From: an uncultured Dechloromonas sp.
GTDB taxonomy: Bacteria > Pseudomonadota > Gammaproteobacteria > Burkholderiales > Rhodocyclaceae
Assembly: GCF_945957265.1 (NCBI RefSeq)
Contig: NZ_CAMFKO010000010.1
Coordinates: 44,885-108,884 of the forward strand
Direction: 5' to 3'
DNA: 64,000 nucleotides
The notes under the pieces were generated by a model that searched no databases, was not told the DNA's origin, and was given only the letters and a program-made list of their open reading frames with translations. Shown here one piece after another: positions 49,983 to 59,734 of the stretch. The position numbers and the translations under genes are program-made. Positions within the stretch are counted from its first letter, which is position 1, and each line of letters begins with the position of its first letter.

Positions 49983-51143
49983 ATGAACAACCTCCCTGCC
50001 CCCGCACCCGAAGCGATCGTCCATAGCCAGCGTCTGACCCAGGCCATCGCGGACGACATCACGGCTGCCGGCGGCTGGATTTCGTTCGCCCGCTTCATGG
50101 AGCAGGTGCTGTATCGCCCTGGCCTGGGCTATTACACGGCCGGCGCCCGCAAATTCGGGGCGGCCGGCGATTTCGTGACGGCGCCGGAGATGTCCGCCCT
50201 GTTCGGGCGGGCGGTGGCCCGCCAGGTCATGCAGGTGCTGGCCCGGTCGGCGCCGTGCGTGCTGGAGGTCGGCGCCGGCTCCGGGCGACTGGCGGCGGAT
50301 CTCCTGCTCGAACTGGAACGCCTGGGCGGCTTGCCGGAGCGCTATTTCATCCTCGACCTGTCGGCCGACCTGCGCGAGCGGCAGCAACAGACCATCGCGG
50401 CGGCAGCCCCTCACTTGCTGTCGCGGGTGAGCTGGCTGGATCGTTTGCCGGCGCGTTTTTCCGGGGTGGTGCTGGCCAACGAACTGCTCGACGCCATGCC
50501 GGCCCATGTCGTGGCCTGGCGGGAGGACGGCATCTTCGACCGGGGTGTCGCGCTCGATGCGGACGGGGGTTTTACCTGGCAGGAACGCCCGGCGACCGGC
50601 GCCCTGCTCGCCGCGGCCCGGCAAATCGGCGAACAATGCCAGCTGCCGCCGGGTTTCGAGAGCGAAATCAGCCTGGCGGTATCGTCCTGGGCGGCCGAAT
50701 GGGGGCATCGCCTCGACCGGGGCGCCCTGCTCCTGATCGACTACGGCTTCCCGCGCCGCGAGTTTTACCACCAGCAGCGCGGTCGCGGCACCCTGATGTG
50801 CCACTACCGCCACCATGCCCATCCCGATCCGTTCTACCTGCCCGGCCTGCAGGACGTCACCGTCCATGTCGATTTCACGGCGGTGATCGCCGGGGCGCAT
50901 GGCGCCGGGCTCGATCTGCTCGGCTATGCCAGCCAGGGGCAGTTCCTGCTCAATTGCGGCATTCTCGACTTGCTGGCCGATCTTCCCAACGGCACGCCGG
51001 AGTACATTCGGGCGGCCGGTGCCGTCAATACGCTCCTGATGCCGCACGAGATGGGGGAGCTGTTCAAGGTCATCGCCATCGGGCGCGGCATTGACGACGC
51101 CCTCCTCGGCTTTGCCAGCGGCGACCAGGGCTGGCGGCTCTAG
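49983..51143 (+). CDS. MidA/NDUFAF7-type SAM-dependent methyltransferase
   Basis: The product is 386 residues from the ATG at 49983; the track ORF from 48789 is a run-on. The family features are ISFARFMEQVLYRPGLGYYTAGARKFGAAGDFVTAPEMSALFG, LEVGAGSGRLAADLL (SAM motif I), VVLANELLDAMPAHVV and LLIDYGFPRREFYHQQR. The mitochondrial homologue NDUFAF7 dimethylates an arginine of complex I, but bacterial roles are poorly defined. It is divergent from the FIST gene; the 90-base gap holds both promoters. Confidence 0.92.
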   Translation: MNNLPAPAPEAIVHSQRLTQAIADDITAAGGWISFARFMEQVLYRPGLGYYTAGARKFGAAGDFVTAPEMSALFGRAVARQVMQVLARSAPCVLEVGAGSGRLAADLLLELERLGGLPERYFILDLSADLRERQQQTIAAAAPHLLSRVSWLDRLPARFSGVVLANELLDAMPAHVVAWREDGIFDRGVALDADGGFTWQERPATGALLAAARQIGEQCQLPPGFESEISLAVSSWAAEWGHRLDRGALLLIDYGFPRREFYHQQRGRGTLMCHYRHHAHPDPFYLPGLQDVTVHVDFTAVIAGAHGAGLDLLGYASQGQFLLNCGILDLLADLPNGTPEYIRAAGAVNTLLMPHEMGELFKVIAIGRGIDDALLGFASGDQGWRL

Positions 51144-51149
51144 GCTTGC

Positions 51150-52124
51150 TTAACGCTTGGCCAGTTCCCTGAAGCGATTGGGCTGGCCGAGCACGACGTG
51201 CCCGAAGTCGTCGAGCAGGGCCTGGTCGACCGCCTCGGGGCGCAAGGTATAGAGCGTGCTGCCCAGGCGTTCGAGGTTGCGCGCCTCGACGATGATGGCG
51301 CCCTTGGCGAAATCGGCCCGCCAGCGAACGCTGACGCTGACATCGCTGCGAATCTCGAATTCGGCATGTTCGACATACTGGCGTTCGTTCTTGAATTCCT
51401 TGCAGGTGAACGGCAATCCGAAATCGAAGAGCATGCTGCGGAAACGCTCGACGGCCGGGCCGTCGCGCCCGATCGCCAGCAAGCCGGGCCCGTTCAGGCG
51501 GTACGAAAAGCTGACCAGCTCGACCAGCGCGCCGGCGCTCTGGCTCTGGGTCCGGTAGTCGGCGAATCCCTCCTGCCAGTCCAGCCGGCTGAGCTGGTGC
51601 TGCTCGAGCAGCGGGTAGTCGCGCGGGATGCCCGGCTTGACGATGTTCAGCTGCTGGACCAGTTCGTGCAGGAAAAAGAAGATGTGCTTCAGGGCCTGGT
51701 CGATCGCTTCGTTGATGGCGGTTCGTTCGGCCAGCGCGCTGTGGATTTCGCGCTGGCGAATTTCCGCCTGGCGCCGCAACTGATCGAGCAGGCCGCCCGC
51801 GGCGATGGTGGGCAGCGGCGCCTCGGCCAGCGCCGGCTCGGCAGGAGGCGGTTCGCTCGCCGGCGCGGGCTGCGCCGCGGACAGCTTTTTGGGGGCGATT
51901 TCGGGAAACACCAGTTCCGAGTCGCTCATTCCGGCACCGCTGCTGGCCAGGTATTCGCGGCGGGCACGGCGCTCGGCGGCGTCCAGGTCGAAGGCTTCGA
52001 TATCCGCGACCAGCGCCGCTTCCAGCGCCTCGATGTCTTGCGTCGTCGGACTCTTGCGTTCGCGCTTGGCGCGAATCGCCTGACTGATCGCGGAGAGTTG
52101 GCTGGCAGGGTCGGAATTGCTCAT
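51150..52124 (-). CDS. Unknown cytoplasmic protein with helical N-terminus and Pro/Ala linker
   Basis: The product is 324 residues. Residues 1-65 are charged and helical (QAIRAKRERKSPTTQDIEALEAALVADIEAFDLDAAERRARREYL). A linker rich in Pro and Ala follows (PAPASEPPPAEPALAEAPLP), then a heptad-like helix (LLDQLRRQAEIRQREIHSALAERTAINEAIDQALKHIFFFLHELVQQLNI) and a C-terminal mixed domain (DWQEGFADYRTQSQSAGALVELVSFSYRL). No signal peptide or catalytic motif was seen, and no known family was recognised. The stop is 6 bases from that of the convergent MidA gene. Confidence 0.8.
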   Translation of the reverse strand: MSNSDPASQLSAISQAIRAKRERKSPTTQDIEALEAALVADIEAFDLDAAERRARREYLASSGAGMSDSELVFPEIAPKKLSAAQPAPASEPPPAEPALAEAPLPTIAAGGLLDQLRRQAEIRQREIHSALAERTAINEAIDQALKHIFFFLHELVQQLNIVKPGIPRDYPLLEQHQLSRLDWQEGFADYRTQSQSAGALVELVSFSYRLNGPGLLAIGRDGPAVERFRSMLFDFGLPFTCKEFKNERQYVEHAEFEIRSDVSVSVRWRADFAKGAIIVEARNLERLGSTLYTLRPEAVDQALLDDFGHVVLGQPNRFRELAKR

Positions 52125-52187
52125 TGAACTTGTCGCAGGGTCAGCTACACTGGCTCAATAATGTGTCCTAAATGGAGCTTGCGCAAG

Positions 52188-52379
52188 ATGGACGTTGCAT
52201 CGATTTCCGGACAGGCCTCGACACTGACCCAGACGCAGCTGTCGGAAGCGGTCAGTACCGCGGTACTCCGCAAGGCCATCGATATCCAGGCGCAGGGCGC
52301 GCTGCAGCTGCTTCAGGCCTTGCCGTCGGTCACCAATAACCCGCCCAACCTCGGCAACAGCATCGACGTCAGGGCGTGA
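52188..52379 (+). CDS. YjfB-like small putative motility protein
   Basis: The product is 63 residues from the ATG at 52188; the track start at 52161 adds nine unlikely residues. The sequence MDVASISGQASTLTQTQLSEAVSTAVLRKAIDIQAQGALQLLQALP matches the YjfB_motility family, which shows up with flagellar regulons in some bacteria. The link to motility is weak. The gene overlaps the end of the convergent hydrolase by 11 bases. No flagellar genes are in the window. Confidence 0.78.
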   Translation: MDVASISGQASTLTQTQLSEAVSTAVLRKAIDIQAQGALQLLQALPSVTNNPPNLGNSIDVRA

Positions 52380-53175
52380 GCTCTTCCAGCCAGTCGCGCA
52401 GACAGGCCGCCACGAGCGGCCATTCCTTTTCGTGGGTCACGGCGTGTCCCATGCGACGGAAAATGTGGGCGCGCTGACCGTAGGTGTTGGCCGTGCTTTG
52501 AACCAGGAAAGCCGGCACCAGCACGTCGTCTTCGGCGCCCAGGATGAGCATCGGCGGCCGGTGCATGGAAAACAGGTTGGGCAGGTTGAACATCGTCATG
52601 TCGAGGATGGCGCGCTGCGATTCGTTCTGCATCCGGGTCATCCAGGCAGCCAGCATGGCCTCGTCCGCATCGCCGGCGAACAAGGCTTCGCGCAGCGTTG
52701 CCGTATCGGTATATTCGCCGCTCAGGATGCGGTTGAGCTCGAGGAAGAGGTGCGGCTTGCTGAACAGCAGGTGGAACTGGGAGGCGATCAGGCCTTGCGG
52801 CGGCACCGAGCAGATCAGCGCGGCAGCCCGGGCCGGGCGGTGTTCCAGGTACTTCTGCACGATGAAGCCGCCCATCGAGTGGCCGATCAGGACGGGCTCT
52901 TCACCGAGCCAGTCGACCACGCTCTTCAGGTCGTCGACATAGTCGGCGACCGAGTGCCAGTTGATATGATCCCGGCCTTCGCTGCCGCCGTGGCCGCGCA
53001 GGGAGAGCGCGTGGCAGGGGTAGCCGGCCTGGGCCAGGAAGGGCATGAAGGTTTCGGTCCACATCCAGCCGCCGGCAAAGGCGCCGTGTACGAACAGCAA
53101 GGGCGGCTTGCCGGTCTTGCGGTCGGGCGTGCAGGAAAAGACTTCGAGGCCGGCGATGATTTGTGTTTTTAGCAT
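52369..53175 (-). CDS. Alpha/beta-hydrolase
   Basis: The product is 268 residues. The oxyanion motif is LLFVHGAFAGGWMW, the nucleophile elbow is LIGHSMGGFIVQ, the acid is in MLILGAEDDVLVP and the histidine is in RRMGHAVTHEK, a complete triad. It lies in the lysophospholipase/esterase-like branch; the substrate is unknown. It is convergent with the YjfB gene and divergent from the DUF2905 gene. Confidence 0.9.
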   Translation of the reverse strand: MLKTQIIAGLEVFSCTPDRKTGKPPLLFVHGAFAGGWMWTETFMPFLAQAGYPCHALSLRGHGGSEGRDHINWHSVADYVDDLKSVVDWLGEEPVLIGHSMGGFIVQKYLEHRPARAAALICSVPPQGLIASQFHLLFSKPHLFLELNRILSGEYTDTATLREALFAGDADEAMLAAWMTRMQNESQRAILDMTMFNLPNLFSMHRPPMLILGAEDDVLVPAFLVQSTANTYGQRAHIFRRMGHAVTHEKEWPLVAACLRDWLEELTP

Positions 53176-53228
53176 GGGGTCGGTTGGGGCCGTGTTCTAA
53201 TGCGGTTTTTGGGGCGAAGCAGGGCAAT

Positions 53229-53426
53229 ATGCTGAAGTGGTTAGTGACGCTGGTGGTGGCGATTTTCCTGCTGGGCATCATCGCCCCGCATCTGGCGCGC
53301 TTCATTCGCTTCGGCCAACTGCCGGGCGACTTCGCCTTCCGCTTCCGTGGCCGGAACTATGTCTTTCCGGTGGCCACGACGATCATCTTTTCGCTATTGC
53401 TCTGGCTGCTCTCCCGGCTCATTTAA
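53229..53426 (+). CDS. DUF2905 small membrane protein
   Basis: The product is 65 residues from the ATG at 53229. The DUF2905 pattern is nearly complete: helix 1 WLVTLVVAIFLLGIIAPHL, then the loop RFGQLPGDFAFRFRGRNYVFPV, and helix 2 TTIIFSLLLWLLSRLI. Function is unknown. The 3' end overlaps that of the convergent cca gene by 33 bases. Confidence 0.9.
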   Translation: MLKWLVTLVVAIFLLGIIAPHLARFIRFGQLPGDFAFRFRGRNYVFPVATTIIFSLLLWLLSRLI

Positions 53427-54629
53427 GGCGGCCTTGACGGCAAGAACCCGGGCGGCGTGGATGCGTTCGGGAATCCCGCCCTTGTCGGCGCAGGCGGCCG
53501 CTATGTCGCCGGCCGGCACGGAGCGCACGGCGGCAAGCGCCGCCAGCAGGCGCTGCGGACTGTCGTAGCGGCGGTTTTCCCAGCCCAGGCGCCCGGTATA
53601 GTCGCACAGGCAGGCATCGAGCAGTTGCTGGAAGCGTTCCGGCCGGCGCAGGGCGTCGGTTTTCTCGAACAGCGTGACGAGGGTGCTTGCCTTGAGGTCG
53701 GCGGCACGGTGCACGTTGCCGTGGTAGCGGGCCATCAGCAGGGCCAGGTCGCGGCAGTCGTTGGGCACGCGCAGCCGGGCGCAGAGCTGCTCGGTCAGGC
53801 GCACGCTGCGCTCCTCGTGGCCGAGGTGGCGCGGCAGGATGTCGGCCGGGGTTTCCGCCTTGCCGAGGTCGTGGGTCAGCGCCGCGAAGCGCACCGGCAG
53901 CGCAAAGCCGCGCAATGCCGACTGGTCGATGACCATCAGCGTATGGATACCGGTATCGACTTCCGGATGGTAGTCGGCGCGCTGCGGCACGCCGAACAGC
54001 TTGTCGACCTCGGGCAGCAGGCGAACCAGGGCGCCGCAATCGCGCAGCACCTCGATCATCCGCGACGGCCGCTCTTCCATCAGCCCCTTGGCCAGTTCCT
54101 GCCAGACGCGCTCGGCGACCAGGTGATCGACTTCGCCGTCGGCCACCATGCCGCGCATCAGGTCGAGCGTTTCCGGTGCGATGGTGAAGTCGCTGAAGCG
54201 GGCCGCGAAACGGGCCAGGCGCAGGATGCGCACGGGGTCTTCGGCGAAGGCCGGGCCGACGTGCCGCAATACCTTGGCCCGCAGGTCGGCCTGGCCGTGG
54301 AAAGGGTCGACCAGGCTGCCGTCGCCGGCCCTGGCCATGGCATTGATGGTCAGGTCGCGGCGGGCGAGATCGTCTTCGAGCGTGACGTCGGGCGCGGCGT
54401 GGAAGGCGAAGCCGTGGTAGCCGCGGCCGGTCTTGCGCTCGGTGCGGGCCAGCGCGTATTCCTCATGGCTTTGCGGATGGAGGAATACCGGGAAATCCTT
54501 GCCCACCGGCCGGAAGCCTTGCGCCAGCATGGCTTCCGGGGTGGCGCCGACGACCACGTGGTCGCGGTCGGCGTTGGGCCGGCCGAGCAGTTCGTCACGG
54601 ACGGCACCGCCGACGAGGTAGGTCTGCAC
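53394..54629 (-). CDS. cca: CCA-adding multifunctional tRNA nucleotidyltransferase
   Basis: The product is 411 residues from the GTG at 54629 (VQTYLVGGAVRDELLG); the track ORF to 55040 is a run-on. The nucleotidyltransferase GG...AVRD and the metal-binding DRDHVVV are present, as is RRDLTINAMA and the base-selecting EDPVRILRLARFAARF. The C-terminal HD domain (HTLMVID, LTHDLGKAETP, H-D residues) marks the phosphohydrolase-containing gammaproteobacterial/betaproteobacterial type. It adds or repairs the 3' CCA of tRNAs. Confidence 0.95.
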   Translation of the reverse strand: MQTYLVGGAVRDELLGRPNADRDHVVVGATPEAMLAQGFRPVGKDFPVFLHPQSHEEYALARTERKTGRGYHGFAFHAAPDVTLEDDLARRDLTINAMARAGDGSLVDPFHGQADLRAKVLRHVGPAFAEDPVRILRLARFAARFSDFTIAPETLDLMRGMVADGEVDHLVAERVWQELAKGLMEERPSRMIEVLRDCGALVRLLPEVDKLFGVPQRADYHPEVDTGIHTLMVIDQSALRGFALPVRFAALTHDLGKAETPADILPRHLGHEERSVRLTEQLCARLRVPNDCRDLALLMARYHGNVHRAADLKASTLVTLFEKTDALRRPERFQQLLDACLCDYTGRLGWENRRYDSPQRLLAALAAVRSVPAGDIAAACADKGGIPERIHAARVLAVKAALNEPGEQPEQ

Positions 54630-54652
54630 GGCTGGCGAGGCGGGCCGCTTGT

Positions 54653-55615
54653 TCAGCGGCCGGCGCGGTAGCGGAAGCTGTCCAGCTTGCCTTTCGGCGT
54701 GTTCAACGCAATGTAGGTCGGCGCGATGGCTTCCAGCGCGGTCGGTTGCCAGTTGGCCGGCGCCTTGGATGCGCCTTCGCAGACGCTGTCCTTTTCCATC
54801 GAGCGCAGGTTGTCGGGCGACAGCATCGGGCTCGGGGCCAGCCACATCAGGCCGGCCTGCAGGTAGGCCCAGCCTTCCGACAGCGGCACGATGGTGGCGC
54901 TGCTGCCGGTCAGCTCTTTGGCGTAGTCGACCAGCTCGCGCAGGGTGTAGACCTTGGGGCCGGCCAGCTCGTAGGCCTGGCCGTAGGTGTTCACGTCGGC
55001 CAGCGCGTCGACGAAGGCGTCGGCGACGTCGGCGGCCCATACCGGCTGAAAGCGGGCATGGCCGAAACCGAGCGGGAAGAACGGCACCTTCTTCAGGATG
55101 TTGGCGAACATCGACAGGAAGGAGTCGCCGAGGCCGAAGATGACCGACGGACGGAAGACGGTGACGTCCAGTTCGCCCTGGGCGGCGAGCACGACGGCTT
55201 CGCCATCGCCCTTGGAGCGCAGGTATTCGGAGGGGCCCTTGGGATCGGCGTTGAGGGCGCTCATGTGCACCAGGCGGCGGACGCCGGTGGCCTTGCAGGC
55301 GGCGACGATCTTCTTCGGCAGCTCGACGTGGGCTTCGGCGAAGTCGCGGCTGTAGGGCAGGACGACGTCGCGGCTGTGCAGGACGCCGACCAGGTTGATC
55401 ACGGCATCGTGGCCGCGCATCAGTTCGGTCAGGGTCTTTTCGCAGTTGATGTCGGCTTCCGGCATCTCCACGCCCGGCTGGATGATCAGCGCCTTGTTGC
55501 GTTCGCGGCGGCGCGTCGGGATGGTGAGCTCGATACCGCGCTGCGACAGGCGATTGGCGATGTAGGTACCGATGAAACCGCTACCCCCCAGCAGCAAGAC
55601 CTTTTTGATGTCCAT
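54653..55615 (-). CDS. NDUFA9-like NAD(P)-binding epimerase/reductase
   Basis: The product is 320 residues from the ATG at 55615. The Rossmann motif is VLLLGGSGFIGTYIANRL, followed by AVINLVGVLHSRD and VRRLVHMSALNADPKGPSEYLRSKGDGE; the YxxxK is kept as YLRSK. PVWAADVADAFVDAL and the end match the atypical SDR a5 (NDUFA9) family. The mitochondrial homologue is a complex I subunit. In bacteria the role is unclear. It lies 23 bases before cca in the same direction. Confidence 0.92.
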   Translation of the reverse strand: MDIKKVLLLGGSGFIGTYIANRLSQRGIELTIPTRRRERNKALIIQPGVEMPEADINCEKTLTELMRGHDAVINLVGVLHSRDVVLPYSRDFAEAHVELPKKIVAACKATGVRRLVHMSALNADPKGPSEYLRSKGDGEAVVLAAQGELDVTVFRPSVIFGLGDSFLSMFANILKKVPFFPLGFGHARFQPVWAADVADAFVDALADVNTYGQAYELAGPKVYTLRELVDYAKELTGSSATIVPLSEGWAYLQAGLMWLAPSPMLSPDNLRSMEKDSVCEGASKAPANWQPTALEAIAPTYIALNTPKGKLDSFRYRAGR

Positions 55616-55706
55616 GTGGAACCCCGGAAACTTGAATCGTTCGTAAAAGTCGGATTTTAAGGCAATTTGACCATTTTCGGGCGGCCGGATGGCCGGCCGG
55701 CGGCTA

Positions 55707-57779
55707 TCAATTGCCTGAATTCCCGCCGGCCTGGCCGAGGACGCGTTGCGCCGCCAGCTCGAACAGGGATCGGCCGGAGCGGATTTCGGCGCTGCCGTCG
55801 CGGAGCTGGCGGTCGAGGATGGCCGGGTGGACGGCGGCCGCGAACCCGCTTTCCGGGTTGAGCAGGAGGACTCTTTGCGTACCCGGGCTGACGTGGCCGA
55901 CCATGCCGCTGCGGGTTGCGCCGTCGCCGAGCGCCGTGGAAATCCAGTCGCCCGGCGCGTAGGCCGGTGGGCGTGCCGGCGGCGAATGGGGTTCCGGAAA
56001 ATCGAAGGTGAGCAGAACGAGGTCGCCGGATTGCAGCCGGCCGCCGACCGGCCGGCCAGGCGCCTGGAGCGCGGCCTCGACCGGCGGGACGCCGGCATTG
56101 TCGGCGCTGGCGGTGGCGCGCAGCGCCTGGGTCTGCAGCTGGAAGCAGGTATCGAGGAAGGCTTCCTGCTCGCCGCTGGGCAAGCCGGCGCGTTCCATCC
56201 CGGCTTTCAGCGTCCGGAGCATGGGCGGCACGCGCTGGGCCAGCTGCTTGCGGTCCTCGGCGGCCGTCTTGGGCTGGAAGGACCACAGCAATCCGTCGAT
56301 GGCGGCGGCGTATTCCTGCCACGACGGGCTGTCGGGGCCGGCTTCGCGGCCGATGTCCAGCATCGCCTGGCGCCAGGTCCCGTCGAGAAAGCGGGCAATC
56401 GCTTCGGGCGGGTTTTTGTGCAGCGCGGCCCGTATGGTTTGCGCCACGCGCGTGACCAGCGCGTCTTGCCGGTCCAGTTGTTCGAGCAGGGGAAGGTAGC
56501 GTGCCGCCTCGGCGGCGATTTGCTCGTGACGGCTGGCGATCAGCGCATCCAGTTCGCCGACGGTGGCGGCGAACGGGCCCGGGTCGCTGCCCGCTTCCAG
56601 GCGCAGGTGCGAGGCCAGTTCGAACAGGCGCCGGCATACCGGGTGGCGCGGCGACACGTCGAGAGGCAGTCCCAGGGCGGCCTGCGCCATGCGGTCGAGG
56701 ACCAGGCGGGCCGGATGGGCGCTGTCGGTGAACAGGGCGCTGTCCTTCATCGCCACCTTGAGCACCTTGATCTGCAGGCTGGAGACGATGGCTTTCAGCG
56801 CATCGGGTAGTTCCGGGTCGGCGAAGATGGCTTCGAAGATCATCGCCAGGGTGTCGATGGCGACGCTTTCGGTGGCGGTTTTCGGGATGCCGAGCTCGCC
56901 GGAGCGGATGATTTTCGGCGCCGCGGAGGGCGAGCCTTCGGCAAACAGCGCCGGCATCATGGGTTCGCCGGCGGGGGCGCTGCCGGGGATCACCGGGGGG
57001 CCGAAACGCCCTACCCGTTCGAGCGCTTCCAGGCGGAACATCAGCTGTTCGAGGGAGGACTGGCTGAGCAGGCTGGCCGCCGCGCCGCCGGAGAACGCCG
57101 CGGCGCCTTCCGGCATCGCCGGCAGGCGGGCCGCCAGCAGTTGCTGCAGGCCTTCGAGGGCGTTGCCGGCGGGGGCAGCCGGGATTTCGCGGGCCTGCGT
57201 CGGGCTGTCCGGGGCGGTGATGATGGCCGGCTGGGCGGCGTCGATGCCGGCTTTTTCCAGGAAGGCGTTCAGTTCCGCGTAGAGGCCGGGCAGGTTCTGG
57301 CGCAGGTAGGCCTCGAACTGGTCGAGCAGGTTGAGCTTGTCGTCGAGGCTGCCGGCACCCGCCGCGGCGAACAGCGTGTCGAGACCCCGGCAGATGCTCT
57401 TCGGCCCGACCGGGTTGTCGCTTTTCGGCAGGTCGGGGCGACGCAGCAGCGTGACGAAGCGCAGGTGCAGCTTCCACAGGCTGTCGCCCGAGTTCTCGAA
57501 GAGCCGGGCGGTCAGGTTGTCGAGGCGGATGCCCAGCTCGAGGTCGTCCTCGGCGAGCAGCGTGATGCGCGAGGCGGTCAGGCCGTCGACCTCGTCGGCG
57601 AAGCTGCCCCGCTTGTCGGTGGCGACGACTTCGTCGAAGTAGGCGCCGGCGCCGTCCTGGACGGCCGCGATGGCCGGGCCGGAAACCAGGTGGCTATCCT
57701 GCAGCAGGGCGCCGAGATGCCTGACGAACAGGGCTCGGCAGTTGCGCAGTACCTCGAACGAGTCGGAATGCATGGCCAT
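55707..57779 (-). CDS. DUF1631 family protein
   Basis: The product is 690 residues without signal peptide. The features are FVRHLGALLQDSHLVSGP, LLAEDDLELGIRLDNLTARLF and LPKSDNPVGPKSICRGLDTLF near the N-terminus, with a helical body and a C-terminal PilZ-like beta region (GDWISTALGDGATRSGMVGHVSPGTQRVLLLNPE). It has at times been annotated as thymidine phosphorylase with no basis. Function is unknown; a c-di-GMP link via the PilZ-like part is speculation. It lies 6 bases from the transglycosylase gene. Confidence 0.88.
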   Translation of the reverse strand: MAMHSDSFEVLRNCRALFVRHLGALLQDSHLVSGPAIAAVQDGAGAYFDEVVATDKRGSFADEVDGLTASRITLLAEDDLELGIRLDNLTARLFENSGDSLWKLHLRFVTLLRRPDLPKSDNPVGPKSICRGLDTLFAAAGAGSLDDKLNLLDQFEAYLRQNLPGLYAELNAFLEKAGIDAAQPAIITAPDSPTQAREIPAAPAGNALEGLQQLLAARLPAMPEGAAAFSGGAAASLLSQSSLEQLMFRLEALERVGRFGPPVIPGSAPAGEPMMPALFAEGSPSAAPKIIRSGELGIPKTATESVAIDTLAMIFEAIFADPELPDALKAIVSSLQIKVLKVAMKDSALFTDSAHPARLVLDRMAQAALGLPLDVSPRHPVCRRLFELASHLRLEAGSDPGPFAATVGELDALIASRHEQIAAEAARYLPLLEQLDRQDALVTRVAQTIRAALHKNPPEAIARFLDGTWRQAMLDIGREAGPDSPSWQEYAAAIDGLLWSFQPKTAAEDRKQLAQRVPPMLRTLKAGMERAGLPSGEQEAFLDTCFQLQTQALRATASADNAGVPPVEAALQAPGRPVGGRLQSGDLVLLTFDFPEPHSPPARPPAYAPGDWISTALGDGATRSGMVGHVSPGTQRVLLLNPESGFAAAVHPAILDRQLRDGSAEIRSGRSLFELAAQRVLGQAGGNSGN

Positions 57780-57785
57780 GGCGGG

Positions 57786-59723
57786 TCAGGGAAGGTCGGC
57801 GTCCTTGGGCGCGTCCGCCGTGCGGGCCCCGACGGTGCCGAGGCGGGCTTTCAGCGAATCGGGTTTGCCGTTGAAGATGGCTGAATAATAGACCGCGTTG
57901 CTCATCACCTTCTTGACGTAGTCGCGCGTTTCGCTGAACGGGATGGTCTCGGCGTAGATGGCGCCTTCCAGCGGCCGGTCGGCGCGCCATTTCTTGGCGC
58001 GGCCGGGGCCGGCGTTGTAGGCGGCGGAGGCGAGCACCGGGTGGTTGTCGAGGTTTTCCATGACCAGGCGCATGTAGGTGGTGCCGAGCAGGACGTTGGT
58101 CTCGGTATCGTTGACCCGGCCCTGGCTGAAGTCGCGCAGGCCGATCTTCTTGGCGACCCACTTGGCGGTGGCCGGCATCAACTGCATCAGGCCGGAGGCG
58201 CCGACGGTGGACTTGGCGCTGACGATGAAGCGGCTTTCCTGGCGCATCAGGCCGTACACCCAGGCGTCGTCGAGCGCCTGGTTCTGGGCGGCGGGCCGCA
58301 CCGTTTCGCCGTAGGGGGCGAGGAAGCGCAGGGTGTAGTCGTGCTCGTTCCTGGTCCGGTCGGCGGTGTTGATGGCGCGGTCCCAGATCTGGTTGCGCTT
58401 GGCGAGATCGGCGGCGGCGAGCAGTTCGCGGTCGTCCATGCCGCGCAGCGACCAGTTCCATTCCTTGACCGCCTCGGTCCGCATGTCGTTGCGGAAGAAG
58501 GCCAGGGCGCGGCGGATGCCCGGGTTGTCGCGGGCGGCGCGCTGTTCCTCGGCGGTCGGCGCCTTGGCCTTGGGCGGCGGGACAACGGTGCGGCCGAGTT
58601 CCTCGTCGGCGAGATTGCCGTAGAAACTGGGCTGTCCGGCGATTTTCTCGAACAGCGCGTTGCCTTCGCTGCTGCGGCCGCCGGCGTGCTGCGCCCGGCC
58701 CAGCCAGTAGATCCATTCGGGCTTGGCCGCCAGCTCGGCCGGCATGGCTTCGATGGCGTTGCGGACGACGCCCCACTCCTGGGCGCGCAGCGCGGCACGC
58801 ACCTTCCATTGGGCGCCGTCTTCCGACAGCAGGGCCTTGGCGGCCTGGTTATACCAGCCGACCGCTTCCGGCAGGTGCTTCTTGGCGCCCTGCAGGCCGA
58901 TCTGGCTCCACGCCCACTGGCGTTCGCCGTCGTTCAGCTTGCCCTTGATCCGTTCCAGTTCGTCGGCGGCTGCGCGCGGATCGTTGGCGGCAATGCGGGC
59001 GATGGCAAAGGCTGCCAGTTCGCGTCCGGCGCGGCTGCCGTTGCCGACGCCCTGCTTGACCAGGTGGCTCATGGCGCTGTTGAGGGCGCTGTCGAATGAA
59101 CGGCTGTCCGGCATCTGGCTGTCCGGCAGGTAATTCAGCGTGGTCTTGGCCCAGCCCGGGCGGTTGGCCTCGACCTGGCGGCGGGCGCGCGCCCAGACGT
59201 CGTCGGCGTTCATCTTCTGGCTGGCGACCACGGCATCGAGGATGGGCCGGCACGGTTCGGGCGGTTCCAGCATGGTCAGCCACTGCTTTTCCGCTTCGGC
59301 CAGCACGCTGCGGTCGTCGCGGGCCAGCCGGGCCTGCTGGCTGTAGCAGGTGACGTCGGGTTCGGGGGCGAGCAGCTTGGAAAACTCGGCATCGACCTCG
59401 TTCCACGAGGCGCGCTTGCCGAGCAGGCGGATCCAGTCGGCACGCAGTTTCTCGGCGACGTAGCTGCCTTCGTGGCGTTGCAGGAAATCGCGCAGGTTGC
59501 CCGGATCGCCCTTGTCCATCCACATGCGCAGCCGGTAGCTCTCGGCGTAGGGCGCCAGTTCGTGGTTGCCGAGCTGGCCGATGGCCTGCTCCAGCTTGTT
59601 CAGGTTGCCGGCGCGGAAGGCGTCGCGGGCCGTCAGGAAGGCCATGTCGCCGTTCTGGGCGAAGACGGACAGCGAGAGCGCGAGGCCAAGCGTCAGGGGG
59701 GCGAAGCGGGCGTGAAACTTCAT
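57786..59723 (-). CDS. Soluble lytic murein transglycosylase
   Basis: The product is 645 residues, an Slt70 type. It has a signal peptide (LGLALSLSVFA), a long helical superhelix domain with TPR-like repeats, and a C-terminal SLT domain with the catalytic glutamate in VYGLMRQESRFIVSAKSTVGASGLMQLMPATA. It also has NVLLGTTYMRLVMENLDNHPVLASAAYNAGPGR. It cleaves peptidoglycan with 1,6-anhydro product formation in the periplasm. It is divergent from the cyclo-ligase gene by only 11 bases. Confidence 0.95.
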   Translation of the reverse strand: MKFHARFAPLTLGLALSLSVFAQNGDMAFLTARDAFRAGNLNKLEQAIGQLGNHELAPYAESYRLRMWMDKGDPGNLRDFLQRHEGSYVAEKLRADWIRLLGKRASWNEVDAEFSKLLAPEPDVTCYSQQARLARDDRSVLAEAEKQWLTMLEPPEPCRPILDAVVASQKMNADDVWARARRQVEANRPGWAKTTLNYLPDSQMPDSRSFDSALNSAMSHLVKQGVGNGSRAGRELAAFAIARIAANDPRAAADELERIKGKLNDGERQWAWSQIGLQGAKKHLPEAVGWYNQAAKALLSEDGAQWKVRAALRAQEWGVVRNAIEAMPAELAAKPEWIYWLGRAQHAGGRSSEGNALFEKIAGQPSFYGNLADEELGRTVVPPPKAKAPTAEEQRAARDNPGIRRALAFFRNDMRTEAVKEWNWSLRGMDDRELLAAADLAKRNQIWDRAINTADRTRNEHDYTLRFLAPYGETVRPAAQNQALDDAWVYGLMRQESRFIVSAKSTVGASGLMQLMPATAKWVAKKIGLRDFSQGRVNDTETNVLLGTTYMRLVMENLDNHPVLASAAYNAGPGRAKKWRADRPLEGAIYAETIPFSETRDYVKKVMSNAVYYSAIFNGKPDSLKARLGTVGARTADAPKDADLP

Positions 59724-59734
59724 GCTAGATTACG